From positions 17,157,517 to 17,221,516 of the forward strand of contig OX235263.1 in NCBI GenBank assembly GCA_944472135.2: a DNA stretch of 64,000 nucleotides. Reading direction: 5' to 3'. This stretch comes from Trichobilharzia regenti (lineage: Eukaryota > Platyhelminthes > Trematoda > Strigeidida > Schistosomatidae). Shown here piece after piece: positions 51,574-61,926 of this stretch (its first letter is position 1; every line of letters starts with the position of its first letter). Position numbers and translations under genes: made by a program. The notes below the pieces were generated by a model. The model was not told the DNA's origin. It searched no databases and saw only the letters and a program-made list of their open reading frames with translations.

Positions 51574-51576
<3 letters not shown>
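51200..51576. other. non-coding stretch, nothing recognised
   Basis: No motif or repeat copy could be supported before the (TA)n run at 51577. Confidence 0.4.

Positions 51577-51610
<34 letters not shown>
51577..51610. repeat. (AT)n microsatellite
   Basis: About 17 AT units directly preceding a SINE T2 copy. Confidence 0.9.
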
Positions 51611-51612
<2 letters not shown>

Positions 51613-51935
51613 ACTACAGTCCTACAGGATACCAATCGTGTGCCTGAATAGCTCAGTGGTAACGTCTCTGATTTCAGCACCTGGTGACGCGCATTCCAAT
51701 CTCAGGAGGCACATGAGTTCCTTCAAGGTTGCAGATACGCCTTGCTGACTGGTGAGTGCCAACTAGCATGAAACCTAAGTCCAAGGCTCCCTGTGGCTGA
51801 TTACCTCCAACCATCTAATATCACTCATAAAAAAGGAAAAAGAGCATTTCTGAGTTTTGATGGGAAGAGAGAGAGAGATGAGACATCAGTGGCACGAAAC
51901 CTAGGTCCAAGGCTTCCTGCTGATTGCCGACTAAT
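51611..51935 (+). repeat. tRNA-derived SINE, family T2
   Basis: CCACTACAGTCCTACAGGAT, AATAGCTCAGTGGTAACG (A-box-like), CGCGCATTCCAATCTC (decayed B-box), GACTGGTGAGTGCC, TTCTGAGTTTTGATGGG and a GAGAGAGAGA run. A second, partial ACGAAACCTAGGTCC block follows at 51896-51925. Confidence 0.75.
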
Positions 51936-52074
51936 GATAGAATGTAAAATCAGGAGATGCTATTCTCTTGAATTTATTAGGTGTTTAAGATACATTGGAC
52001 ATTGATAAGACACATATAACAACTTTCTGTCGTTAGCTTAATAATACACAATTCTCAGATGTATTCTTTTTATT

Positions 52075-52318
52075 CCTGTACGTTCCCATTGGAACATAGG
52101 GTGGCTTCAAGTTAGAAGCTGGAAGTTTCTTTCGCAGTGGTGTTTACTTCTCCGTGATGGATGGGGTTGCTAGCCAGCTTCATGCCCAACCTTCCCTCTT
52201 TATCACCTTTTTATTACTGGCTTAGCGAGGTTAAGGAGTGAGTTGGCGGCCGGGTATCGAATCCCGAATCACCTGCGTGGTCGACGAGCACTCTATTGCT
52301 GTGCCACTGACGCACAGA
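52075..52318 (-). repeat. tRNA-derived SINE, family T1 (tail a)
   Basis: Minus strand: TGTGCGTCAGTGGCACAGC, head with GGGATTCGATACCC in the B-box place, CTCCTTAACCTCGCTAAGCC, TGGGCATGAAGCTGGC, AAACACCACTGCGAAAG and CCTATGTTCCAATGGGAACG. Confidence 0.8.
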
Positions 52319-52539
52319 TGTATATTGTCGAATAATTAGTTGAGCACAAGAAAATGAAGTAAATGGGGAAGATAACCTTGAAAATCTTTCATTAAATTGC
52401 TTAAGCCACTGTGAATACGCAACTTGTGAATCCGCAATATAATGCGTATCAGTGATTCTTAATGTTAGCCACAACCAACCAAATAGGAAGTCATGACAAG
52501 TAGGGTGCAGTAGGTCGGGTGTGAGGTAAATACTCCCCA

Positions 52540-52830
52540 CAAAAGACATTGGCTGGGGGTCACGCGATGTCGTGAATTGGCAGAAGTTAGAATTCACAGG
52601 CTGGCCATTGGATCGGGTCCCAGTGGCTTAATGTTATACGAGCCCGCTAGCCTTGTAACCAGAATGTCCTGGGTTCGAACCGTAGTGGTGGGTGCGTATT
52701 GCTGAAGAGTCCCAAACTAGTGTGACGGAACAGCTGTCCAGTACTCCCAGTTAGTTTTCCAATGGTTCTCTAACCAATGTGAACTCATGATGAAATCCTG
52801 TAACCAGCTTACCAAATCCCTACAATCCAA
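52540..52830 (+). repeat. SINE family H with best-paired hammerhead of the family
   Basis: GAATTGGCAGAAGTTAG, GGTCCCAGTGGCTTAATG (A-box-like), GCCTTGTAACCAGAATG, B-box GGGTTCGAACC at 52671-52681, hammerhead at 52696-52744, then CCAGTACTCCCAG and TTCCAATGGTTCTCTAACC. Confidence 0.75.
52696..52744 (+). ncRNA. hammerhead ribozyme relic in SINE H, one core change
   Basis: Stem I GTATTG/CAGTAC pairs over six positions with one G-U. CTGAAGA at 52702-52708 is canonical. Stem III ACAG/CTGT abuts GTC at 52736-52738. GGAA replaces GAAA at 52727-52730. Only this core position stands against activity, besides a weak stem II. Confidence 0.55.
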
Positions 52831-53184
52831 TAATTTAATGACATATTGTTGACCTTTAAAAATCATCAGAGAGTCCGTACCAGGAGTCGGCAGGTCAGCA
52901 TAGAGCAAACAACTCGATGAAATATAAATCAGTCAATCGGAAATACAGGAGAACTTCAAAAACTAAGGAATCAATTCATACCAGTTTATAAATTAGAGTT
53001 CTAAGTTATTTCTGTAAAGATAGATAACGAATATATATATATATATATATATATAGACATTATATCATAGCACTATTATGACCTCATAATCACGATTCCT
53101 TTTGGAAGGATCTCACTGTTTCAACTGATGCTGATGATGAATTATGAGAAATGTAGGACAAGCGTGTGAGTATTTGAGTATAGA

Positions 53185-53865
53185 GAAACAGTCTGTCTGT
53201 CTGTTTTCAGTATAGTACTATGCATTGATGTACGGCAGTTCAAGTCGCTACACTCCATGTAGCACAGTAGACAGGCATATGAGACAAAACGAATAGTAAT
53301 AACGAAGAACAATATAGTTTCATTGAAAATTATAAGTCACAATGAGTGGATGCATCTGCGCCAGACACAATGAGAATGATTTTTAACCATATCACCGACT
53401 GTCTCCAGCCACTGGTTTTCACCGTCTCGAGGACACCAACCAGTCAGGAATTCTACACCTTCCTTCGTGGCTGGCTTAAACTAACTGTTGTGGATTTCAT
53501 TGACTAGTGAAGCCATGTTTTGTTTTGACCGCCTCTAGCTTCTTTCCAGCCTAATCCTACGTCAGCTAACATTGCCTGTTGTCGAGGAAGGTGACAGCTA
53601 GGCATGCATGCGTAACACATGTCCCAACCATCTCACAGCCTCATCTACTGATTCCCCCTCCCACCTAACTAGCACTCGACTGACGCCTAACCCAAATATT
53701 TCTTACCCTATTATACCACTTCATACGGGGGACGGAATGCAGACACCTATGAATTAAAAACAGCTAGTCAGCCTTTTCATGTCTTCCACATCCAATGACC
53801 ATGTCTCACTAACAGTCATAAAGGAGGACGTAGAGGACTGGTGAGCAGAAGTATTCCAAACCGCA
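53185..53865 (-). mobile_element. RTE-A non-LTR retrotransposon, 3' part
   Basis: Minus strand: complement of LWVEDMKRL / SCE.W-like remains near 53800, LVRYPYHR-type text lost, then the 3' non-coding end down to the short-repeat end CTGAAAACAGACAGACAG at 53190-53207. GACTTCCTGAC- and GGCGCAGATGCATCC-like blocks match 29840-29960. 5'-truncated near 53865. Confidence 0.75.
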
Positions 53866-53869
53866 TTCT

Positions 53870-54289
53870 TTCTGCAAACATATATATATATATATACCTC
53901 TAATATGAGAGGAAATCGAAAAAACCAAGCATAAATGCACGACACTGTATATTAAATGACCTCTTGAGAATTAATTCGCAAATAGCGAATTTAGATTCAG
54001 GATGTTGCTAGCTCACCGAAGTAGTTAGTCAGAAGTCTAGTGATTTGAACTGATTCAACGCTGTGAGCTGGAGTCGAACTGGGTACACTGTTATTGCGCC
54101 CGGTTCCAACTGGGAGAAACAATCATTCGGAGTGTATATTACTTTGATAATGTGGCTGACGAGCTCTAGTGTTTGATGTGACTGGTATACAGTTGCTCAT
54201 CTTAGTTCATCATTATTATGTAGCATCGTACATTTCTAGTGAGAATGAAAATTAATCGATTGGGGAGGGATGTCATGCTCAAGTTTATA
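53870..54289. other. stretch with a short (TA)n and no recognised gene
   Basis: (TA)n at 53879-53894, then non-coding sequence up to the PLE end. Confidence 0.4.
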
Positions 54290-55450
54290 TCTCAGCTTTA
54301 GTATGCATATTTAATATATTAACTTTAGATAAAGTAATAAGAAGACGTAATTTGTCTGAATCGTGTAATATATTTGCGCCATACATTTCGAACAATCTGA
54401 TCTCACACGGAATTGTCATAGGAATATATATGATGAAATTAATAAAGAGGTAAGAGGTGAGAAAATAGACCACTTAGGTCAAATTAAAAGGACATGTTCA
54501 AGGTCAAACTAACAATGAAGATCACTTCGCCAAAGAATGGAGGTAATAGTACAACTGGTATCAAAACAAAATTTACCAAAGAAGGTTCAATGTGATGACG
54601 AATTGTTTTTGAACGCAGAAACGTGGCTTGAAATTTCTAATTTCCAGATAGGGCTTCCACAAACTTTGGGATACGCCCCAAACACGTTTGACAGATAGGT
54701 TTAAAAGATCTGTTAACGTCAATTTTCTGTCCTGTCTCTATGATATGTTTCGTAACAGAAGAGCTAGGTCTCCTGTTCTCACCATTAATAGGTTCCATTT
54801 GTTTCTGCAGCCATTTAGGAATATGTTCTGAACCCCTTACTTGCAGAAATCGATGAGTCCTCCCTATGTATGTGTGTCCACACGTACATTCAAATTGGTA
54901 AATAGAGTGGGATGTGACATCATTTCTCGCATGTTCGAAGGGCTTAGATGGATATATTGACTTATTATGATATTAGCTGAATAAAAATTCTTTTTGACAG
55001 CAGCGTTCAGTCTTTGTCTAGTTATCAAGCTGCTTTGATGCCCCATATAGGGTAGCTTGATGTACACGTCTTTCTTAGAGGCGAGTTAGAGAGTGGGTCT
55101 AGATAATCTGACTACCTTATGTCTCTTGATGAACTTGTCTGGATAGTTGTTATCACCAACCAGAGTTTGTGTCAACTTTCTTTCTTCTTCATCAAGTGTG
55201 TCTTCAGTGCATATTCGTTGGATTCTACTGAAGATGCACCTCGCTCACCAAGGATCTTTTCTATAGAACAGGGCAGAAACTGTGGTAATTAAGATACTGT
55301 CCTGTCCAGGTAGGTTTTCTGTAAATAGATCTTTTTTTATTGGCCCATCAAGCCGTCGACTAAGCGATATGTCTGGGAAGGATAAACAATTATCTTCCTC
55401 TTCTATGGACAGATGTAAGTGATATGCTATTCTGAACTTCATTCATTCGA
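54290..55450 (-). pseudogene. Penelope-like element, RT thumb to nuclease, frameshifted
   Basis: Minus strand in order: MKFRIAYHLHLSIEEEDNCL, SFPDISLSRRLDGPIKKDLF and TENLPGQDSI (55442-55245, RT C-terminal part), LVGDNNYPDKFIKRH near 55140, KKDVYIKLPYMGHQSSLITR (55080-55010), HPTLFTNLNVRVDTHT (nuclease opening, broken), and PRFCVQKQFVI near 54600. The inverted end motif (AGTAATAAGAAGACGTAATT, ACATTTCGAACAATCTG) at 54325-54400 is that of the PLE at 40040-41794. Many stops. Confidence 0.75.
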
Positions 55451-55771
55451 TTTAAAATTGAGGTGGCAGAACAAGACTTACCACTGATGATTACAATATC
55501 ATAATATACTAACGTTAATATTTGTGTAGACAAAATTATGAAAGTTTTCAATTATGCTTAAGATGTTGACTGAAATGGGATTAGGCTACCACTTCGATTC
55601 AGTTTTCCCCCTACACTTGATAGACAGACACCAACATGTCGGCATTCAGAGAATTATATTGATTTAATTTGTCAGTAGGTAATTTCTCTTACATCCCATA
55701 TACTTCAATCAATTAGGATAAATCAACTGGAACAGACATCGCGGAATCGACACCATGTTGTATTCAGCTTA

Positions 55772-56799
55772 TTATTATTTCCTTTAATTCCTAGAGGAAC
55801 ATAGGGCTTCAACCAAACGTCTCCATTGCGTTCGGTTCTCTGCCAACGTTTTAAGTCTGCCTACATGCTTTCATCTCCTCTTCACATGACCTCATCCAAG
55901 TCAACCCACCCTCGAACTGACGACCAACTCGCCGCTTCCCATTCAGTTGGGTTCCACTAGCGCAATGACTTGTCTAGTGATGTCACTTGATGGTTTATTT
56001 CCTCAGAGTATAGCCAACCAATCCATCTCCATTTCTTCCTGCCTATTTGTTGCACAATCGGTTCCTGGTGGGTTAGTTCGCACGTTGCCAGAGACCCGTA
56101 TTTCTGATCCTTTCTGGTTGGCCATCTGATCCTGAGTAGTATTGAGCGAAGACAGCTGTTAATGAAGGTCTGAAGTTTGTTTGAGTTGTTCTCTATGACC
56201 CGCTGGCCAAGTCTCTTATCCGTACAGTGAGTAGCACTGACTGACTTCACATTGGAGTTGAAAATTCGGATCTTTTCTTCGATGCTGAGGAGTGCTGTTG
56301 ACCTCCACACAGACTTGAGAGTAATGAAAACTTGTCTTGCTTTCCCGATCCTCACTGCTTTGATATTTTCGTCAGTTTCATCCGCCTGTAGTTGAAACGA
56401 TGCTTCCCGGGTAAGTGGGTGGGTGAAGGAGGTTGTTTCTTTCAGGTTCCTCGCATTTATGCTGGCTGATTGTTGTCTGTTGTTGTAGTTGTTGTTTCTG
56501 TTGGTGTTGGCCAGGAATCTTCATCACTCACCTCTGTTTATCTATGTTCACCTGAAGTGAAGTCCTATCTTTGATGCTTGTTCTGCGAACTTGTTGCTTT
56601 TCACTTGCATATCTTCCAGTTTGTGGGAAATCGGACATATATCGTATCGACGAACTCTAGATCCTCCAAGTTTCCTCGTTGCCCCCTGTCTGTCGCATTA
56701 TCCAATCTACTGCAATCAGGAAAATTACTAGTGATAGTAGGCAGCCTTGCCTCACTCCCGACTTCACTTTGAAGGATTCCGTAAGTTTCCAGTTGTGGA
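55772..56799 (-). mobile_element. RTE-B non-LTR retrotransposon, 5'-truncated
   Basis: Minus strand: NWKLTESFKVKSGVRQG-like RT text near 56790-56740, LEDLEF then drifted FADD box near 56670, MRIGKARQVFITLKSVWRST (56355 down), LLSIEEKIRIFNSNVKSVSA, GRKKWRWIGW and LDKSLR, with (TAA)n and CTATGTTCCTCTAGGAAT at the 3' end. CAGCTTA at 55765-55771 and 56800-56806 may be its target duplication. Confidence 0.8.
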
Positions 56800-56809
56800 C
56801 AGCTTACTT

Positions 56810-57239
56810 CTTATAAATGCATCTCACTGTTTACTAGTTCATATTATCCATTCGTAAAGTTTGTTTAACTGATAATAAAACTCCAGAATAAGTTGTTATG
56901 GAGACACAGTTTAGACACATACACACACACAAAATAAATGCATACATCACATATCCTGCTTTTACAGAATGGGTATCCTTTTGAGTATTCTTCAAATAAC
57001 TACTAAGGTATGTGTGCGTCAGTGATTCAGAAGCAGGAAACTCCGGCAAGGTAAAACTTTAAGCATCATTAACTACCACCAATGACCAAAGCGAATGACC
57101 TCAAACGCAGCAATCATGTGAAAGAGGCATTTTTGTACATGGAGTACATATATTTATGAAACAATTACTTAAAAGCTGGATAAAAAATGTTACAGAGGAT
57201 ACCTTCCTCTATCAAATGTGATAAAAATAGCTCTCAGTT
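56810..57239. other. non-coding stretch, nothing recognised
   Basis: AT-rich sequence with a short ACACACACAC patch near 56920-56930. Confidence 0.4.
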
Positions 57240-57435
57240 TTAGGTTGCAGTATCAACAGAATATAATTCCATTGTGAATAAAATTTATTTTCATAAAGTT
57301 TAACAGTGTTACACAGTAATATTTACTGAGCAATAGATTGTGCTCGAAACCTTGTCATCAGTAAATATTACTGTATAACTCTGTGAGACTTTATCAAAAT
57401 AAATTCCACTCAGAATGGAATTATACCCTACCACA
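57240..57435. repeat. PLE ends only: imperfect palindrome
   Basis: Left arm ATTCCATTGTGAATAAAATT, TTATTTTCATAAAGTTTAAC, ACAGTAATATTTACTGA and right arm TCAGTAAATATTACTGT, GACTTTATCAAAATAAATTCC, AGAATGGAATTATA are reverse complements separated by 28 nt with GTGCTCGAAACC. They are the two inverted ends seen around the PLE at 4140-5590, without any coding body. Confidence 0.7.
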
Positions 57436-57494
57436 GTGCACAAGTTCTATTCTTATATCAATGGAGTAATTTAACCACATTCTGTGCATGTAAT

Positions 57495-57645
57495 TATTTA
57501 GGTCTTCTAACCCTAACAATAAATCTAATCTTTCCTCAACCTAACCCTAAAGTGAAAATATCCCTAAACTAACTGTAATCTAACTCGAACCAACCCTTAT
57601 GTCGCCTTTTTTAGGTCAACCTAACCCTAACCTTGTCCTTGGCTT
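57495..57645 (-). repeat. short interstitial telomere-like array
   Basis: Repeated CTAACCCTAA-like units: TTCTAACCCTAACAATAA, CAACCTAACCCTAAAG, CAACCTAACCCTAACC. A shorter, more degenerate relative of the arrays at 6858 and 58440, on the other strand. Confidence 0.65.
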
Positions 57646-57649
57646 GAAG

Positions 57650-58229
57650 CGTGACTTTATCTTTTCCAAACCTAAGCTGTAACTTGCCAGATATCCTGTT
57701 GAAAAGCACAACTCTTCGATTAGCATATTTTATTAATGATGACAACATAATTTGACAGGTCTCACTAACTTGCTCAGCGAGCGTCTCAAGGTCATTGGTG
57801 CTGTCACACTCCACTGGTAGTTACTGGTGCCGAAACTCGCCAGCTACGTGCGCACATTGTCCAAGATTCGATATTCTCAGTCGACGAACTTCTAAATCTT
57901 GACTAGTTAGTAATAAGTTCAGTAGATGAGGCTAGCAAATCCAACCAGTAAAAAAAAGAGGAATAACAGTACTGTTATTGAAACCTCTAAGCTCAAGTTT
58001 TTGACGCCATATATGTTCCACATGCAAAGCAATGGGACAAAGCAAAATATTCATGAAATTATACAACTGAGAATGGGATGAGTTGGGCAGTGGACAGAAT
58101 CTAGGATCAGGATTAGATATATCTCCGATTTATTGAATAATGACGCTGGTGGAGATAAGGTGAAGAAGGTTGTTCAGGAGACAAGGGTGTGTATGCGTGT
58201 GTATGTATGTGTGTGCATGTGGCGGAAAA
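57650..58229. other. non-coding stretch, nothing recognised
   Basis: No supported exon or repeat. The small ORFs here show no known motif. Confidence 0.4.
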
Positions 58230-58945
58230 AAGGTGTTCCATAACTCATTCTTTGGGCGAAGTTCAACAATAGGGTCCCAGGAGTGTGAACGCTCCAATGA
58301 CCTTGAATGCATGCTAGTAATTGGCTAATGGCATCTGTCATTATCACAGCTGAAATATCAACGCTACTCACCAACTTAGGAGAAAATTTTAATCCAGATC
58401 ACGTTTTTAAGTACTGTTTGTACAATGTGTTAATAGCTCGTGAGAGTTAGAATTAAGGTTAAAGTAAGCATTGGGGTTGGAGTTAGGATCAGGATTCTAA
58501 TTAGGATTAGGGTTGGGATTACGGTTTGGAATACGGTTATGATTAGGGTTAGGATTAAGGTTAGGTCTAGTGTTAGTGTCAGGATTAAGCTTATGGTTAT
58601 GATTATGGATAGATTTATAACTGATGTCATTTATTTTAATTTGTTTTCTTATCCATGTTATCCTGCTAAGTAGTCGTCTATCCTCTTGCTGGAAACCATA
58701 CTAATTCAACCGAGGGCTTTTTGGAAGACTGCGAGCAGGATGCGAGAGAGATGAACGATTCACAAGAGCAGTTTATCTGTAGTCATCTCGGTGAATACTC
58801 TTGTACAGAAACTATTCTAACTTAGCAACTGATATTCCTAGTTATAACTAGGACGTATTTTTAAGCCATGTCAGAAATAGCTAACCTGTTTAGTGAGTTT
58901 TCAAGCATTTTCTTGTCGATATACATCGTCATTTTTTGAGCGAAC
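58230..58945 (+). repeat. repeat unit with interstitial telomere-like array, copy 2
   Basis: GGCGAAGTTCAACAATAG, GCTGAAATATCAAC, TTTTTAAGTACTGTTTG, then a degenerate TTAGGG-like array (58440-58615; GGATTAGGGTTGGGATTACGG and variants), then ATTTATTTTAATTTGTTTTC and CTAACTTAGCAACTGATATTC. Same order as 6660-7590, but without the SINE, so it shows the uninterrupted form. The ORFs on both strands over the array are artefacts of the repeat. Confidence 0.75.
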
Positions 58946-59027
58946 ATTCCTCATTTTTATGTTTGGTCAGCTGAAGGTCAATTGTGCGTTCGCAATCCTG
59001 GAACGCTATTGCTGAGCTTTGCCGGCA

Positions 59028-59104
59028 AATATATATACATATTTAGAACAACACATTTAATCGAACAATATTGTTGTTTTCAATTAGATCTCATCAGGCT
59101 TAAC

Positions 59105-59143
<39 letters not shown>

Positions 59144-59200
59144 TATACAAATAAAAATTCAAATATAAACCGATCATGGTGTTTTATCTATAGGATAATA
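59028..59200 (-). repeat. PLE terminal repeat with hammerhead, inverted to 63663-63820
   Basis: Minus strand: ATTATCCTATAGATAAAACA, CCATGATCGGTTTATATTTG, a (TA)n run at 59108-59142, then GAGTTAAGCCTGATGAGATC, TAATTGAAAACAACAATATTG and GTTGTTCTAAA. The same order on the plus strand at 63663-63820. Confidence 0.75.
59057..59103 (-). ncRNA. hammerhead ribozyme, full canonical core
   Basis: On the minus strand: TTAAGC (59103-59098), CTGATGA (59097-59091), short stem II GAT/ATT around CTA, GAAA (59081-59078), stem III AACAA/TTGTT around CAATA, TTC, cleavage after 59063, then GATTAA. All core bases are canonical. Stem I has one mismatch of six. Hammerheads in PLE terminal repeats are established, so this one is plausible and may be active. 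Confidence 0.7.
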
Positions 59201-59512
59201 CGATGGTGAATATAAATTGTGCAATTAGTCATAATAGTAGTAATGATAATAATAATTTTATCAATAATAAGGATGAAAAAGTGAGGCAATCGGTGATAGC
59301 ACGAATAATTAAAAACAGCATGATTAAACAAACAAATGTTCAGGTGGAAGTAGTCGATAAAGGCTAGTAAAAACAAATGAACCGATTAAGTAATGCCAGA
59401 TTGTAAGGGAAGTAAATGAAACACGTTTATAATGAAGATGTGATAAGATTAAGGGATGATAAGAGAGGGGTTGAAAATATAAACAAGGGGTGGTGCAGAA
59501 GTCTTTAGTTGG

Positions 59513-59899
59513 TTATGTCTTAATAGGCCAAGCAAGGGAGGGATAACGGCTGTACAAACTTCTTTTGAATGAGTATAGTTTAGGTTTAATAGTTCGAATG
59601 CCTATCAACTCAGCTGCGTGCAGTTGATGAATACGAAGTCTATTGGAAAGATTCGGTGGGATACGATGAATTACTTTGAAGGCTCTCGTTTTCTTCACTA
59701 CATGACCAATATCAATTAAATGTGACAAAATTGAGCTACGGATTGTTTTTGTCTGTCCGTTGCCAAACCTCCACGATAGGAGATGTTCAGTAGTGACACC
59801 TTGGCTAAGCTGTCTAGTAGTTGTGTGCCCAACATAACTGTCACCGCAAGTGCAGTTGAATTGATAAATGCACACAGATGTGGCAAAACTATTCACCAT
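59513..59899 (-). pseudogene. Penelope-like element, GIY-YIG endonuclease and C-terminus
   Basis: A 128-codon frame begins near SFATSVCIYQFNCTCGDSYV. Y-x-F-x-C-x-CGDSYVGHTTTRQL holds the GIY-YIG core (YVG), with TEHLLSW after it, then KKTRAFKVIHRIPPNLSNRL and IGIRTIKPKLYSFKRSLYSR. The frame is open to the C-terminus. Upstream, instead of RT, the sequence runs through the site of the RTE-A insertion directly into the inverted PLE end, so the copy was 5'-truncated before RTE-A arrived. The nuclease alone could be translated but has no partner RT. Confidence 0.8.
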
Positions 59900-60268
59900 C
59901 TTATTATCCTATCTCTCTGTCTGTCTGTTTTCGACATACAACTTTGCACATATGTGCACCAGTTCAAGTCGCCACACTCCCTTCATGTAGCACACAAAGC
60001 AAGAAAAGAAAGTACAAGAAAAGCATAATAGAGACAGTAAGTAGAGATGTGAGACAAGGGAAGAGTAATAACGAAGAACAAAACAGTTTCATTGGAAATC
60101 ATAAGTTACAAGAAGTGGATGCATCTGCGCCACTGAGAACGATTTTGAGCCATGTCACCAATTGTTTCCAACCATTGGTTTTTACCGTCCCGAAGACCCC
60201 AACCAGTCAGGAAGTCTAAACCTTCCTACGTGGCTTAGACTAACTGTTGTAGATTTCATTGACTGGTG

Positions 60269-61926
60269 CTATGTTTTTGTTTGACCGCCGCTAGCTTTTT
60301 TCCAGCCTGACCCTATATCCGCTAACATTGCTCGTCGAGGAAGGCGATGACTAGGCATACGTAACACATGTCCTAACCATCTCAGTCTTTGTAACTTCAC
60401 GACTTCGTCGATTGATTTCCCCTGTTTACCTAGAACTCGACGCCTAACCTCAATATTGCTCACCTTATTATGCCACTTCACACGGGAAATAGAGCGCAGG
60501 CACCTATGATCAAAGACAGCTAGTCTTTTCATGTCTTCCACTCTCAGTGGCCAGGTCTCACAACCATAAAGGAGGACGGAGCGGACTGATGAGCAGTACA
60601 CCCGCCCTTTGGTCGATAGTCGAACATCTCGTCTACGCCAGAGACGGCGTAAACTGGCAAATGCGAAACGAGCCCCCTGTATTCGTGCTGAGATTTCGTC
60701 AGAGATCAGCCCGTTGGGGCTGATGGTACTTCCTAAATAAGTGAAGCGGTCAACGTGCTCTACCACTTCACTCCCTATTTCTAAACTAGGCGTCGCTGTA
60801 GTCCAGTCCTGTAACATCACCTTGCATTTGGTGGGAGCGAATCGCATGCCAAACATTCGTAGTTTGCCGCTCAAGGTTTTCAAAAGACTCCGCATTTTGT
60901 CAGAGTCCTCTCCTAGAAGGACTATATCGTCTGCATATTCTAAGCAAGTCAATCCCTGAGTTGCTGAAGTCACTTAGGGTTAAGTCCATCAGTACATCTA
61001 TGATGGAATTGAATAGAAAAGGGGATAATGGGCATCCCTGACGGACACCACTAAACGTCACCACTTCATCAGATGACAACTCGCCGTAAGCTCTCACCTG
61101 GCTGATTGTACGAGTTCGAGTAGAGAGTGCCTTAATCAGTGCAATATATTTTCTCGCCATTCCCTTTACAGCCAAGCATCTCCAGAGAACCTCTCGGTAG
61201 ACAGAGTCGAATGCTGCCTTTAGGTCAAGAAATATAATGACTGTTGGACGCCGGTAGGAATGCCTATGTTCTAGAATCTGTCGGAGGGTGAAGATATGAT
61301 CAATACACCCTCTTCCTGGTCTAAAGCCTGCCTGGCTCTCTCGTGTTTGTGCTTCCCGAGCACCACTCAGTCTACGCATGATTATTGAGCCTAAGACTTT
61401 AGATACTATATTAGTCAAGCTAATCCCTCTGTGATTATCACAGGAAGACTTGTCTCCCTTCTTGTATATGGGGATAATCAGTGACTTACACCAACCCGAT
61501 GGGACTTCTTCTGATTCCCAGACGCTGCCTAGTACCTCAGTTAATGCGACAGTAAGCTGTCTCCACCGTACTTAAATACCTCTGGAGTCATTCCATCAGG
61601 TCCCGCTGCTTTGCCTAGTTTCAGATTGGTGACAGCTTTAGTAACCTCAGTTAGGGACGGAGGACCTGTGTCTATATCCCATTCAGGGAGGTGTTGGATG
61701 TTCGGAAGGTTGAGCGTGGCTGTGGGCAATTAAACTGCTCCTCATAATGCTCTTTCCAACGATCCAGTCGTCTATCCTGGGAGCTAATTATAGTGCCATT
61801 TTTTTCCGAGATTGTTTCACTAATGATTTGTCTTCTCCCACCCGTTTCCCTGATGAGTCTAAAGAGTTGCCTGGTGTTGCCTATCCTCGAAGCTTTCTCC
61901 ATCTCTTTGGCTTTTGTACCCACCAC
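60269..61926 (-). pseudogene. RTE-A reverse transcriptase and C-terminus in broken frames
   Basis: Four frames in order: 61926-61672 (KAKEMEKASRIGNTRQLFRL), 61729-61541 (LGKAAGPDGMTPEVFKYGGD), 61418-60900 (NIVSKVLGSIIMRRLSGARE, FLDLKAAFDSVYRE, VRQGCPLSPFLFNSIIDVLM) and 60973-60269 (CLEYADDIVLLGEDSDKM, RFAPTKCKVMLQDW, RLRWLGHVLRMPSHRLP). AFDS and YADD hold the three catalytic aspartates. Between 61541 and 61418 the frame is lost near GGDSLLSH. Each break looks like a one- or two-base indel, so the copy decayed after insertion. Confidence 0.85.

Noticed and set aside
57310..57380. Possible hammerhead in the loop of the 57240-57435 palindrome (CTGA, CGAAAC, GTC)
   Set aside because: The core would need CTGAGCA for CTGATGA, and the perfect arms pair in a register that leaves the cleavage site unpaired with stem I; the palindrome explains the sequence better.
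58430..58673. ORFs on both strands over the telomere-like array (VRIRVGITV.. and LILTLTLDL..)
   Set aside because: They arise because degenerate 6-bp units leave frames open on both strands; the peptide repeats follow the DNA repeat.
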